Source of the DNA: Lytechinus variegatus
Taxonomy: Eukaryota > Echinodermata > Echinoidea > Temnopleuroida > Toxopneustidae
Length of the DNA: 64,000 nt
Assembly: GCF_018143015.1 (NCBI RefSeq)
Contig: NC_054758.1
Coordinates: forward strand, 5,939,001 to 6,003,000
Direction of reading: 5' to 3'
Shown here: one piece after another, positions 45,183 through 57,850 of the stretch
Numbering within the stretch: position 1 is the first letter of the stretch
How the letters are laid out: every line of letters starts with the position of its first letter
Made by a program: the position numbers and the translations under genes
The notes under the pieces: model-generated
Told to the model about the DNA's origin: nothing
The model's database searches: none
What the model saw: the letters and a program-made list of their open reading frames with translations, nothing else

Positions 45183-45190
45183 GTAAAGTG

Positions 45191-45849
45191 GAAGTCAACA
45201 ACAATAATGGACTGTATTAAAACTTGGAGAAGAGGCTGAAAACCACACAGAAGTCCTACCTTATACATTACTTGCTTTTAAGTTTGGACAAACATTGATT
45301 TGCACAACTTTACAACAAAAAATTTACGCTGTGTGGATTCTGATTATTTAAAATAGCTCAATGAAAACGTTTATCACTGGGCATGTAACAAAAATGAATT
45401 CATTGAATTTGAAGATGTCTTACAGTATATTCATTCTGATTTGAATGTCAGAAGAGAAAAAGTTTGTGAAAAGTAGGAATGACGGCAAGCTGACAGAAGA
45501 ATAGAATACATGTAGGATAGAACAAGGCCACAGTTATAAATGAGCTGTTGGATAGAGACAAAAAGATGAATTAAGAATGGGGGTGATAGAGAAATAGAGA
45601 CAGGAATTGGGGAGCCTGTGATGAATGCCTGAGAAAGTAAAAATTACCATATTTTATTTTTTTAAGGATTTGAACAGTCAGAAGAATGTGGTCTTTTTTC
45701 TGTTGTTATTTCTCAAAATACTGGTATGTTTTGTGTACAGAAAGGGGTATAATCCTTTGCAATAATCACTCTCACAGAAAATATTAACTAATCAAAAGAA
45801 AAGTCAAATATTTCACTGATTTACAATTGTTCGGTCACTCTCATATCTA
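45191..45849. other. Non-coding stretch between the THAP arms
   Basis: I see no gene. Homology to the right arm has ended. Continuation of a THAP transcript through here is possible but unsupported. Confidence 0.4.
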
Positions 45850-46145
45850 AAGTTACCCCCCCCCCCATCATTTCAAGGTATTGGAGAGAGAGGTTGGGCA
45901 GGACATGGCTGTCAGCAGAAAAAAAATGCAGGGTGGGGCAAAACAATTTTGGGATATGTGCGAGGGAGCGAATGCGACAGAGCAGAATTTTGTGGGGGGG
46001 ATATATGCGAGAGAGCAAAATGACAGAAGGAAAATGCAGGGGCCAAGAGATTTGAGGAATATGTAAGAGGGAGCGAAGTGACCAAGCAGAAGAAATGTAG
46101 AGGACAACAAATTGTTGGGTATGTGAGGGAGCAAAGCAACCAATT
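45850..46145. repeat. Degenerate array with GAGGGAGCGAA words
   Basis: GGATATGTGCGAGGGAGCGA and relatives start near 45952, 45999, 46056 and 46117 (spacing 47-61 bp), each followed by an A-rich AGCAGAA / GACAGAAGG phrase. Confidence 0.7.
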
Positions 46146-46915
46146 AAAAAAGGTTAGTCAAAACGTTCTTGAATATGAGTAAGGAAGCAACTTGTTCACT
46201 TCCGAGCAGTAGGACTCGTTTTAAAATAGCTTAGGAAATATGTGTTTCCTAAGCATGGTAAACACATATTGTAGGCCTATAGTACAATTTAGGTGCTCTA
46301 AGAGTTAAATTCTGAATGAGCTGCATTTGCTGGTAAATCATGCGCAGAGGATCTTTGTCTTTTATCCATTTCTACACTTTTCTTTAGATTTCAGTTTTAA
46401 GGCGGGAAGGATCCCACCCTCCTGTGGATGCTAATATTTTGACTGACCCTGGGTAAATAGAATAATTACAAAAACAAAAAAATGATGTTTTAATATGAGA
46501 TTTTTTAATGCCCCTTGAAAGTCCACCATCTTTCTCACTCTCTCCATCTTTGTTTTTATTCATTTTAACTTTCCAATTCTTTCTCTCTTGATATCTATAA
46601 AGTTCAGGTTCACCCTTTTAACTTGCACTATTCCAAGCCCCCAACCAATTGGCATCCACAGGAATGGGGGAGTGGGGCTTCCCCTAGAAAATAAAGTCAA
46701 ACAAAAGAAAAATGTGGAAAATAGAAATGGATAAAGACAAATAATCCTCTACGCATGTCTTACCTACCAATAGTTCATTCACAATTTAATACCTAAATTC
46801 TACTGAGTTTACCATACTTAGAAAATGCATATTTCCTATGCCATTTTTAAACAAGTCCCTATCGCTGGGAGTGAACGTGTTGCTCACCAGCACGAATTCG
46901 AAAATATTTTGATTG
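46146..46915. other. Non-coding stretch
   Basis: I see no gene. A short perfect inverted pair GGAAATATGTGTTTCC lies at about 46226-46241. Confidence 0.4.
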
Positions 46916-47140
46916 ACCTGGGCCCGTTTCATAAAACATTTGCCGCAGCGGCAACTCCCATTTTCTGCGGCAAATCTCAAAACAGCGGCAAATGACAATT
47001 TCTGCGGCAATATTTGATGCAGCTATTTGAGCTGCGTCAAATATTTGCCGCAGATACTTTCAGGGGCAAATGACAATTTCTGCGACAATATTTGATCTAT
47101 TTGAGTTGCGTCAAATATTGCAGCAGAAACGGCTTTTTTC
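46916..47140. repeat. TTTGCCGCAG word repeat with GGGCCCGTTTCATAAA end
   Basis: It starts GGGCCCGTTTCATAAAACAT and then alternates TTTGCCGCAG / CTGCGGCAAA and TTTGATGCAGC / GCTGCGTCAAA words. The right terminus is not clear, so it may be truncated. Confidence 0.65.
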
Positions 47141-47519
47141 ATCAAATGTATCAACAATTTGGAGGGCCTAACAACCATATTGCTAAAGTTTTTGATGATA
47201 TTGAATTGATAAATTGCTTTTTGTCATTCTAAATAGAAAATACAGGTATTTTCACTCATTGACAAATAAAAGTAGATATTTATTGAATCACTAAATTTAT
47301 TGAATTGAATTTACTGAATTTATTAAAGTCAAATTTATTTCATTAAATAGATACATAGGAACATCCATTGTGTTCCTGCAAATTTACACTTTAAAAAAGT
47401 ATTTCTTTATCCTGTAAAAGAATGAATAATTGTCTCAGTTTGTCAAAGATGTTGCGTCATTGGCTTTTGAGTTTCAATTAGATTCATTTCATTATTCATA
47501 AGTGTTTTTTTGCTGCTGT

Positions 47520-47745
47520 TGGTTTTTTTCTGATGTGTTTGTTGAAACTCCAGCTGAAGCTGTGGTTGCTGTTAACGTTCCCGGAGTGTTTGTTGGACAC
47601 CTTGATGTTGTTGAGGTTGCCAGTGTGGTTTTTGCATCTCCTGCAGAAATTGTTGATGCTGCTGTAGTTGTTGCTGTTGGTCAATGTAGTGTTACATCTC
47701 CTGTGTGTTTGCTGCTGTTTTTGCTCCTACTGTGCATGTGATTGA
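47520..47745 (-). pseudogene. Ala/Thr-rich coding-like stretch, possibly a further exon of the right THAP copy
   Basis: On the minus strand one frame runs ATTTAASTISAGDAKTTLAT and on through TNTPGTLTATTASAGVSTNT. It resembles in composition the exon at 51,393-51,727. A TTTCAG acceptor lies upstream at about 47,746, but that frame has a stop before the Ala/Thr run. It could be a decayed exon or chance in GTT/GCT-rich DNA; the plus-strand reading is Val/Ala-rich and less convincing. Confidence 0.25.
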
Positions 47746-49298
47746 AGTACCTGAAATAGTAATTAATTTATAATGCATATGAGCAAGATACTAAACTTAT
47801 TCCTAATTTCAATTTCATTGTTAACCCTTAATAGAGTGGGGGGGTGGAGGCACCTCTTGGTACTTTGCAAGATTTATCCAAATGGACAAGATCCTCAGGC
47901 ACTCCCGGGATGACCTACCAGAATAGCCTCACAGTAAGGTGTATTAACAGGATTTTGTACTCATAACATTAAGTTGATTTTGCATGAACTCAATTCATCA
48001 AATGAATGTAAAGGGTCTACCAGTAAAAAAAATTCTGTGAGCTTTTTCGGGTAATCTTTCTGAGTCCTTTTACTCCTTTAATGAAATATTAATAATAAAA
48101 TACATGATGAAGTGAGTTTGACAGTTATTTGACATGTTGCATCTTATGTGCTAGTGGTGGGGTCAATCATTATAGAAATGCAGAATATACATGTACATGT
48201 ACCAATTTGGCAAGAGAAAGCAAGTCACATTATCGACCAATGATTGATATTGGTTTGTTACTTTTGCAGCTGAAAAAAAAATCATCAACACCTCAAACTA
48301 AGAGTTTAATTCTAAAATTTGGATTCCTGACAAAGAGCAAATCAAGAAGACAAAAATCATTCAAATTGTTATTATGACTTACTTTCTATGCCAAAATGAA
48401 TCAGAATTATAAATAAGTTTAACTTACGTTTAAATCACATTTCTAGGCTCTTTATCTGGCTCTTCAAACCCTTCAGTTGTTGATTCTGGCATGACTTTCT
48501 GATACTATTTTGTGTCCTTCTGGAACTGTGGACAAAACCTCACCTGAAGGAATAAATTAAAATTTTCAAAAAATGTTTGGCACTATAATTTTTTTTCTCA
48601 CATGAATACATTACATGTATATCAAAAGAAAAGAAAAGGAAACTTCATTTGACTATTAGGTTTTTGTCAGGGGGGGGGGGGGTAAAGGGGTCAAGATGGG
48701 TCAATATGATGAACAAAAATGCAATAGTAAGTAATACATAAGGATGAATCTCTGTTGAAAAACGTCACTTCATGCAATTATTCCTCATAATTCATCTTGC
48801 ACACACATATACACATAGTGAGGATGGGTGAGAGAGAGCGAGCATCGTCATCGTACATGCAAAAAGTATTAAATCCATCACTGATGTATAGATGGGGGCC
48901 ATGCCCCCCAGTCAGACTGCAGGTCCCAAGAGAGTGGCTTCTTTCATCCAAATGATATTCATGACTTGAGATGTTTTGTATATTTAATGAGCTTGACGCG
49001 GACCATAACACCTTTTCATTCGGTCATTGCTGCTCTAACTGTGCATCGAATTTCATGAATTTGGTACCATTGTAAAGAAGAAGAATCATTCTTTCATGTC
49101 ATATGTTTGGATTTATTCAAAGATTTTGTAATATAGGTTCAAAGTTTGATCTAAAATATGCTATAAAATAAATATTTTCACCTGACAAAAGTTGCTATTT
49201 TCACACTTTATTTGTGTTTGAGCCCAAATGATTTTTATATCATGATAAAGCTGAATATGTATGCTTTGAAACGATATAGGTTTCAAAATAAGAATTGG
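47746..49298. other. Stretch between possible THAP exons
   Basis: On the minus strand, 48,545-48,430 has a good TTCCTTCAG acceptor and a strong GTAAGT donor. One frame gives SCQNQQLKGLKSQIKSLEM, which looks like a short coiled coil as in THAP tails. Phase does not fit from the first acceptor, only from an internal CCAG, so this is a weak exon candidate. Nothing else is seen; a G-run lies at 48,670. Confidence 0.25.
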
Positions 49299-49595
49299 TT
49301 TAATCGGGTCAAGATCACACTTTTCATTTACCAAGTACATAAAGCAGTTTGAAAACAAGAATACTGCATTCTGATTGGTCAAATGGACCACCCAGTGGCA
49401 AATTCCAACGGTTCCAGTGCCATGGTTCGTAGGAAGGTCACACTTCCCATGTGGTAATCTCCTCAAATACCCTGTGCCTGTTGTTCTGTGAACCTTATCC
49501 AGCCAATCAGAACTCTGGATTTCATGCAAGTACAAAATTACAGAAATCTCGTATTGTACCTTAGTGGGAAAAGTGTGATCTTGACCCGATTAAAA
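49299..49595. repeat. MITE with TTTAATCGGGTCAAGATC ends
   Basis: TTTAATCGGGTCAAGATCAC at the left is the exact complement of GTGATCTTGACCCGATTAAA at the right, and the pairing extends to about 27 bp. The interior gives spurious frames on both strands. Confidence 0.9.
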
Positions 49596-49854
49596 GGTGC
49601 CGCATATCAAGAGTGGCATTGTGAGAAAGAAAAGAAGTTCAGCTTTATGGTGATATGGATATCATTGAGGCTCAAAATAAAAAGTTTGCACAATGTGCAA
49701 AAGAAAATGGAAGAAGAAAATTAAGTTTTGAGGCACACTTTCAGGCCAGAAATTTACTTATTTAACAAAATATTGTATACAAAATAAATGACCAATATGA
49801 AAGAGTAACTTTTACTCTATCTGATAGTGCAATAATATTTAATTTAACTTGAGG

Positions 49855-50218
49855 TTAAAAAGTAATGCCAGTAGTTGCAGTAAACACTGATTTCATGAGA
49901 AAGTCTGGCTTAATTGTCAGTATATCATCGAGGATCTAGATTTGGTAAAGTTACATAAACTGAACTTTGTGAAATCTTGAAATCTACGCTGAAAAATGTT
50001 CACACTGAAGATCACCAACACAGATAGGCACACGTGGGACAGTGTATTATTATTGCTGGAATATGAGCTTATTTTGCTTATTTCTCAGCAATTACACAAT
50101 TTCTTCCAGAATCCTTTGGCACATATTTTTTATTCATACAGACACTTTGGTGGTCATTATATTAGATTCTGTAAAAAGTCATTTTGAGATCGTTACCAAT
50201 ACTGGAATTTCTCTTTAA
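49855..50218 (-). repeat. TTAA MITE family A, copy 5
   Basis: It is inverted relative to copy 2, 364 bp with TTAA at both ends. It lacks the GC palindrome and groups with copy 1. Both termini here end in an ATTCCAGTA-like repeat, so the inverted repeats look more alike than in other copies. Confidence 0.88.
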
Positions 50219-50628
50219 AACAGGTAAATTCTTAGACTCGAGAAAGAAAATCTCACGAATCACAAGATTTTGCAAGGATTCAGCCACGAGATGATTTGGA
50301 TGTATCTGGACTTTTTGCTCATTAGCATAGGGACCTGCGGTCTGACTGCCCCCCCCCCAATGTTTAACGACCAAGAAAGAAAAGGAGAAAAAGAAAGAAA
50401 GCGAACGAGAAAGGGTGAAATAGAGAGTATTTACTGGATATTATTACGTCAAAATCTTTCCAAATTTTGATTTCTGTATTAAAAAGTTCTAAAATTTTGC
50501 ACACTCCCTTCGCTCTCTTTGGAGAACTTTTGTTCCATTCGCCATATTTAGCCCTCTCAAAATATTTGGCTCATTACGCCACTGAATTCAATTGTAAGAA
50601 TTTTATGTTTGCTTAATGTAGACTTAAT
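50219..50628. other. Non-coding stretch
   Basis: A C-run at 50,350 and an A/G-rich tract follow. No gene is seen. Confidence 0.4.
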
Positions 50629-51302
50629 CTAACCCTAATAAGACTGCCAGGGTATTTTGGAGGCAGGAAAGATGGGCGGAAGGGGAGTGGGGGCCCTCAA
50701 GATTGACCGTTAATTGCGCAATTGTGAAGAAATGCAAAATGCCTGCCACAGATGAAAAAATTGTATATTTGATCATTCTAAAATTATTTAGAATTATATA
50801 TTTTACTAAATCATGCATGAAATTAGAATTTGGCTGGAAATCTATAAACACAGCCCTTGAAGTTTTTGTTCAGACACATAAAAATTAATTGATATCAAAT
50901 ACCTTTCATATGTATTTTTTCCTTTCTTAAGTATTTCTTTGTTTTTTTTTACTTTTTTTATATTGTTGACAAAATTTTCTGATCATAAGCACAATGAAAT
51001 TAATTGATTTTAATCAGTAAAAATAAACATTAACCGGTATGATACAATTATGAATTCTGGCTAGAAACAGATTTTGCATTGGATTTGTCCATGAAATCAC
51101 ATTTTAGTGCAATTCTGACATGTGTAATTACACAATGCACAATGTTGCATAATTGCAGAACCGGGTACCCAGGTGTCACAAATTTTGTCTGAAAACTCAT
51201 AAACTTTTTTTAAAAAAGGCTTTATAATGACGCGGCACAATCTTTCACGTTGTGGATTTATCGTGAAAATTTTTGGGCTCCCACCGCCTTTTTAGGGTTA
51301 AA
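50629..51302 (+). repeat. TTAACCCTA-family repeat, copy 3
   Basis: It starts CTAACCCTAATAAGACTG and ends CCTTTTTAGGGTTAA. Interior words (ATTAATTGATTTTAATCAGT, GTGGATTTATCGTGAAAA) match copy 2 in places. Confidence 0.75.
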
Positions 51303-51392
51303 TCAGATAGCACATCATGATGGGTTTTACTGATATTCATTCTGCAACCCATATTTCAAAGACTATCCATCATATCTGACATTGATTTTTAC

Positions 51393-51727
51393 CTGTGGCA
51401 GTATGTTAGTCTCTGCATTTCTACAACTGTGGCCAAATATTCTACTACTAGTTCATTAGATGGGCCCATGGCATTTTTCTTATTGTAGGAGACTGGCAAG
51501 CCCTGGCTTTGAAGTTCCTGGTATATCCTTCTCCAGCTGCAATATCTGGTCAGTTGAGGACTTGGGGGCTTTGTGTCAGGAGTGGTCTTGGTAATGGCGG
51601 TGGCAATGGTGATGGCAGTGACAGAAGCAGACTTGGTGGTGGTGACTGCAATTGCAGCATTGTTGATGGTGGTATATGCCTCATCACGACCAACATTAGC
51701 TCCTGCTGCCATGCTGCTGGTCTCCAT
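51393..51727 (-). CDS. Ala/Thr-rich exon of the right THAP copy (exon 3)
   Basis: A 335-nt exon lies between an ATAATAG acceptor and a CCACAG/GTAAAA donor. It encodes METSSMAAGANVGRDEAY, a long Thr/Ala/Ile-rich run, and then TRYCSWRRIYQELQSQGLP. It is open in phase 0, exactly the phase left by the exon at 52,187-52,047, which supports their linkage. I do not recognise a domain. Since the THAP exon upstream is broken, this is probably part of a dead or residual gene. Confidence 0.45.
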
Positions 51728-52046
51728 CTATTATGTTTTAAATAGAATAAAACATTAAAACAATTGATTATTAACACATCAACTTCAGAACACTAGCATA
51801 TTGATAATAAAACTTGTAGATTAGCAGTCAAAGCATAAAATGAACTTCCACAGAAGACTACATGTACCTTCTAATAGAATTTCAGACCACCTTGAGGATG
51901 TTATGCTCAAAGCAAGGTTTTTATTTGACAACATTGGTCAGAGGGACATGGATTTAAATGTCAGAATACAACTGGTATCATTGGTTGATCAATCATACTG
52001 TACAATACCCCATTTAGATATATGTTGCTGTTATCTTCCACTTTAC

Positions 52047-52187
52047 CCCTCTTAGATTTTTGGCATTGAGTAGTAGTCCCAGGGAAGGTGCTGAAGACTT
52101 TGGTACAGGTGTCTTTGCAGTATCTGGGAGGTTGCTTGCTGAATCTAAATGACTTTCTTTCGAGGGTTTCCCTGGTTTGTGTGCATT
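52047..52187 (-). pseudogene. THAP gene exon 2, right copy
   Basis: The exon is 141 nt, open in phase 0, with acceptor CTCGTACAG and donor AGAGGG/GTAAAG. It encodes NAHKPGKPSKESHLDSASN followed by LPDTAKTPVPKSSAP, matching the left copy. It is a low-complexity linker after the THAP domain. This exon itself is intact; the preceding one is not. Confidence 0.6.
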
Positions 52188-52426
52188 CTGTACGAGAAGA
52201 GTGAATAAAAAAAAAACATTAAAAAAAGAAGAAAAATTGAATAAACCGAGATGCAAGAATGAAAAAAATGACTTTAAATTTGTCAAATTAATATTCAATA
52301 GTACATTTAGAATAATATTTGTTTAGAAATGAATCCTTTTCAATGGACTTGCAGCAAAATAAACATGTTTAAATATTCATGATGATTTATTAACCCTATC
52401 TGGCCCCAAAGGAGGAAGGGGGGGTC

Positions 52427-53013
52427 TTAAAGGGATGGTCCAGGCTGAAAATATTTATATCTTAATACATAGAGTAGAATCCACTGAGCAATATGCTGAA
52501 AATGTCATCAAAATCGGATAACAAATAATAAAGTTATTGAAGTTTAAAGTTTAGCAATATTTTGAGAAAATAGTCATATCATGAATATTCATTAGGTGGG
52601 ATGATGTCACATCCCCACTTTCCGTTTGGTTCATAAAATCATAATTTTTTCATTATTTCATACATGTGTAAATGATGTGTCTCCATTATGATGAAATAAG
52701 TTTCAGCAATTAATATCTAATGTACTAAATCAGTTGTCAATCCAATTTTTCTAGTTCTTGGAGGATAAAATTTAATAAACATAATTTCATATAATAAAAT
52801 TCAAAAGAACAATTTGAGATGTGACATCATCAGCCCACCTAATGAATATTCATGACGACCGTTTTCACAAACTATTGTTATAAACTATCAAATTCAATAA
52901 CTTGATTATTTGTCATCTGATTTTGATGAAATTTTTGGCATTTTGCTCAGTGACTTCTACTCTATTTATTAAGCTACATGTATAAATATTTTCAGCCTGG
53001 ACCATCACTTTAA
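52427..53013. repeat. TTAA MITE of the GGGATGGTCCAGGCTG class
   Basis: TTAA lies at both ends. The inverted repeats are AGGGATGGTCCAGGCTGAAA on the left and AGTGATGGTCCAGGCTGAAA read inward from the right, continuing for over 50 bp. It is absent from the paralogous site in the left arm (44,809-44,814), where a single TTAA is present. Confidence 0.95.
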
Positions 53014-55157
<2,144 letters not shown>

Positions 55158-55505
55158 CTGCAGCAAATGTAAACACATGTCATGAAATCAATTATATATA
55201 ATTAAGAAAACTCTAGGCCTACTCAGCAGCGGCCCGTTTATCAACACCTGGACAAGTGAGTCATATTTATCTACCAACCACAGAGTTAGTTCCTATCTTT
55301 AGGATTTTTAACAAGAAATAATCCATTAATAACGTTATATTGAGACTATCGGTAGAAAGTACAAGAGATGTAGCCTTAATCACATAATAGCATAATTTTC
55401 AAAAAGTTAAATTATGATAAAACTTGCAATTATTGTGATAAATCAGGAAATACATCCAATCAAAAAATAGCAGAGCCAAAACTAGAACTAAAGCTTCGGT
55501 CTCTG

Positions 55506-56102
55506 TTAAAGGGGAATCCAACCCAAATAAAAACTTGTTCTTAGGGGAATAAGAAAAATCAGTCAAGTTGATAGGTGAAAGTTTGAACACTATCTGACAA
55601 ATAATAAGAAAGTTATTTTTAAAGTTGTGAATATTGGTAATCCCTAGATCCACGAGACTGCAAATTGGCCACATATGTGATGTCACAGTGATGTAAGGCA
55701 AGGACTACTCTTCCATGTACTCCAATACATAAAATGGCTAATATGTCATTTTTTCAAATGTTTTACTTCAAATTTTTATTTTTCTTTCACATGAGGACAT
55801 AAAACAATATACTACCAGGGTTATATTTAGATTACTGCCCCAGGGGAAGGGCAGTTAGGAGAAAAACACAAATCCCTGATAATTAAGTACATGGCCTATG
55901 GGAAAGTTGTCCTTGCCTCTTGTCATAATTTACTTACCCAGTTGCCACTTTGAAATCTACATAATCATAGGGATTTCAATTTTAAAGCAGCCATAACTTT
56001 CTTATTGCTGGTCCGATTTCTTTCAAACTTTCACCATTCTGTTTTATCTAATTTTCTCCTTTCCAACACTATATTTTATGACTAAGGCTGGATTCCCCTT
56101 AA
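55506..56102. repeat. TTAA MITE of the GGGGAATCCA class
   Basis: TTAAAGGGGAATCCAACC at the left and, read inward, TTAAGGGGAATCCAGCC at the right. TTAA flanks are present and GAAAGTTTGAAC / GAAAGTTTGA is mirrored internally. Confidence 0.92.
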
Positions 56103-56106
56103 GTGT

Positions 56107-56300
56107 AAAGGCATCTGGCCGAGCGTTGTTGGAGCGGTCGTGGAGCGAAGAGAAAAAAAAATCATCACCGCTCGCTACCGTTTACCATTTTCAAGTTCGA
56201 TTTGTTTTTTTGTTTTCGATTTTTCCCCCATTTTGAGAGAAAAATTCTACCCTCTTTCCCTACCGCTCCAACAACGCTCGGCCGGTGTGACCATGCCTTT
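56107..56300. repeat. Short foldback element, CCGAGCGTTGTTGGAGCGGT
   Basis: GGCCGAGCGTTGTTGGAGCG on the left pairs with CGCTCCAACAACGCTCGGCC on the right, with AAAGGCAT / ATGCCTTT at the outer edge. It lies only five bases from the previous element. Confidence 0.9.
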
Positions 56301-56639
56301 ATGTTGGTTGTTCAGCTGAATTTCGTTGGCTTCACTCACCAAATACAGAAAAAGATATAAAAATACTCCTCGAGACAGAGGGCTGCCAGCTGTCTACTAA
56401 AGGCAAAACATGCATCAAACATAATTAAACCATGCAGACTTGGGGATTAAAATGCCGAGAAAAATGAAATCATCACTAATTCATTTTGAACATGACTAAA
56501 AAACAAGGCAAAAGCAATTTTTGTCTCGCCCACTTATGAAAATAACCAGAAATATTGTGATTTGCGAGGGCACGCAAGAATTATATCGAAACTTCATTGT
56601 GAAATTACTGGGATGGAATAACACTTGTCATACCAGCCT

Positions 56640-57850
56640 TGCACGTAAACTTTAATATTGACCTGAAAATGACCTTTGACCTTACCATGTGACATCCGAC
56701 TGCAGCATAAGTCTGCAAGTTTGGTTGAAAAGTGACTTACGGTTGCGGAGTTAGGTGTCATAAGAGAGTCTTGCATGTAAACTTTAACCTGTAAATGACC
56801 TTTGACCTTTCCATGTGACCTCTGACTGCAGCATAACATGCAGGTCCCCCAAGTCCATCTACCATCCAAGTTTGGTTGAAAAGTGACTTACGGTTGCGGA
56901 GTTAGGTGTCATAAGAGAGTCTTGCATGTAAACTTTAACCTGTAAATGACCTTTGACCTTTCCATGTGACCTCCGACTGCAGCATAACATGCACGTCCCC
57001 CAAGTCTATCCAACATCCAAGTTTGGTTGAAAAGTGACTTACGGTTGCGGAGTTAGTTTTCATAAGAGAGTCTTGATGTAAACTTTGACGTTGACCTGAA
57101 AATGACCTTTGAACTTATCATGTGACCTCCCACTTCAGCGTAACATGTGCAGGTCCCCCAAGTCCATCTACTGTCCATGTTAGGTTGAAAAGCGACTTAC
57201 GGTTGTGGAGTTAGGTGTCATAAAAGTGTTGCATGTAAACTTTAACGTTGACCTGAAAATAACCTTCGACCTTACCATGTGACCTCTGACTGTAGCATAA
57301 CATGCAGGTCCCCCAAGTCCATCGACCATCCATGTTTGATTGAAAAGTGACTTATGGTTGCGGAGTTAGGTGTCATAAGAGAGTCTTGCATGTAAACTTT
57401 AACCTGTAAATGATATTTTACCTTACCATGTGACCTCTGACTGCAGCATAACATGCACGTCCCCCATGTCTATCCAACATCCAAGTTTGGTTGAAATGTG
57501 ACTTACGGTTGCGGAGTTAGGTGTCATAAGAGTCTTGCATGTGAACTGTAACGTTGACCTGAAAATGACCTTTGACCTTACCATATGACCTCAGACTGCA
57601 GCATAACATGCAGGTCCCCCAAGTCCATCTACCATCCAAGTTTGGTTGAAAAGCGACTTACGGTTGTGGAGTTAGGTGTCATAAAAGTGTTGCATGTAAA
57701 CTTTAACGTTGACCTGAAAATGACCTTTGACCTTACCATGTGACCTCTGACTGCAGCTCAACATGCAGGTCACCCAGGTCCATCTACCATCCATGTTTGG
57801 TTTAAAAGCGACTTACGGTTGTGGAGTTATGTGTCATTACAGGTTTGTGA
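56640..57850 (+). repeat. Tandem array of about 155-bp units with DR1-like sites
   Basis: Eight units are aligned on TGACCTTTGACCTT at 56670, 56796, 56947, 57103, 57260, 57411, 57566 and 57721 (spacing 126, 151, 156, 157, 151, 155, 155). Each unit continues through CTGCAGCATAACATG, GTCCCCCAAGTCCATC, AAGTTTGGTTGAAAAG and CTTACGGTTG. The last runs into GTGACGGACGGACAGACGAC, a common end motif of marine-invertebrate repeats. Minus-strand frames of 60-91 residues inside it are artefacts of the repetition. Confidence 0.95.

Larger units (their letters stand above)
41460..45190 (+). repeat. Left arm of the THAP-gene inverted duplication
   Basis: Segments 41460-41656 and 43622-45190 match 55390-52036 in reverse complement over several kb, at about 80% identity by eye. 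The match covers both THAP exons, the intron between them and the flanks. The stretch 41657-43621 is absent from the right arm and is an insertion here. The inner end of homology falls just past the exon 2 donor. Confidence 0.85.

Noticed and set aside
47502..47741. Val/Ala-rich plus-strand frame, considered as a left-copy THAP exon
   Set aside because: The complementary strand reads as an Ala/Thr-rich peptide more like the known neighbouring exon, and no phase-compatible left-arm exon leads to it.
56594..57454. Two similar minus-strand frames containing LCCSQRSHGKVK
   Set aside because: They are the same reading of two tandem repeat units, not a protein family.
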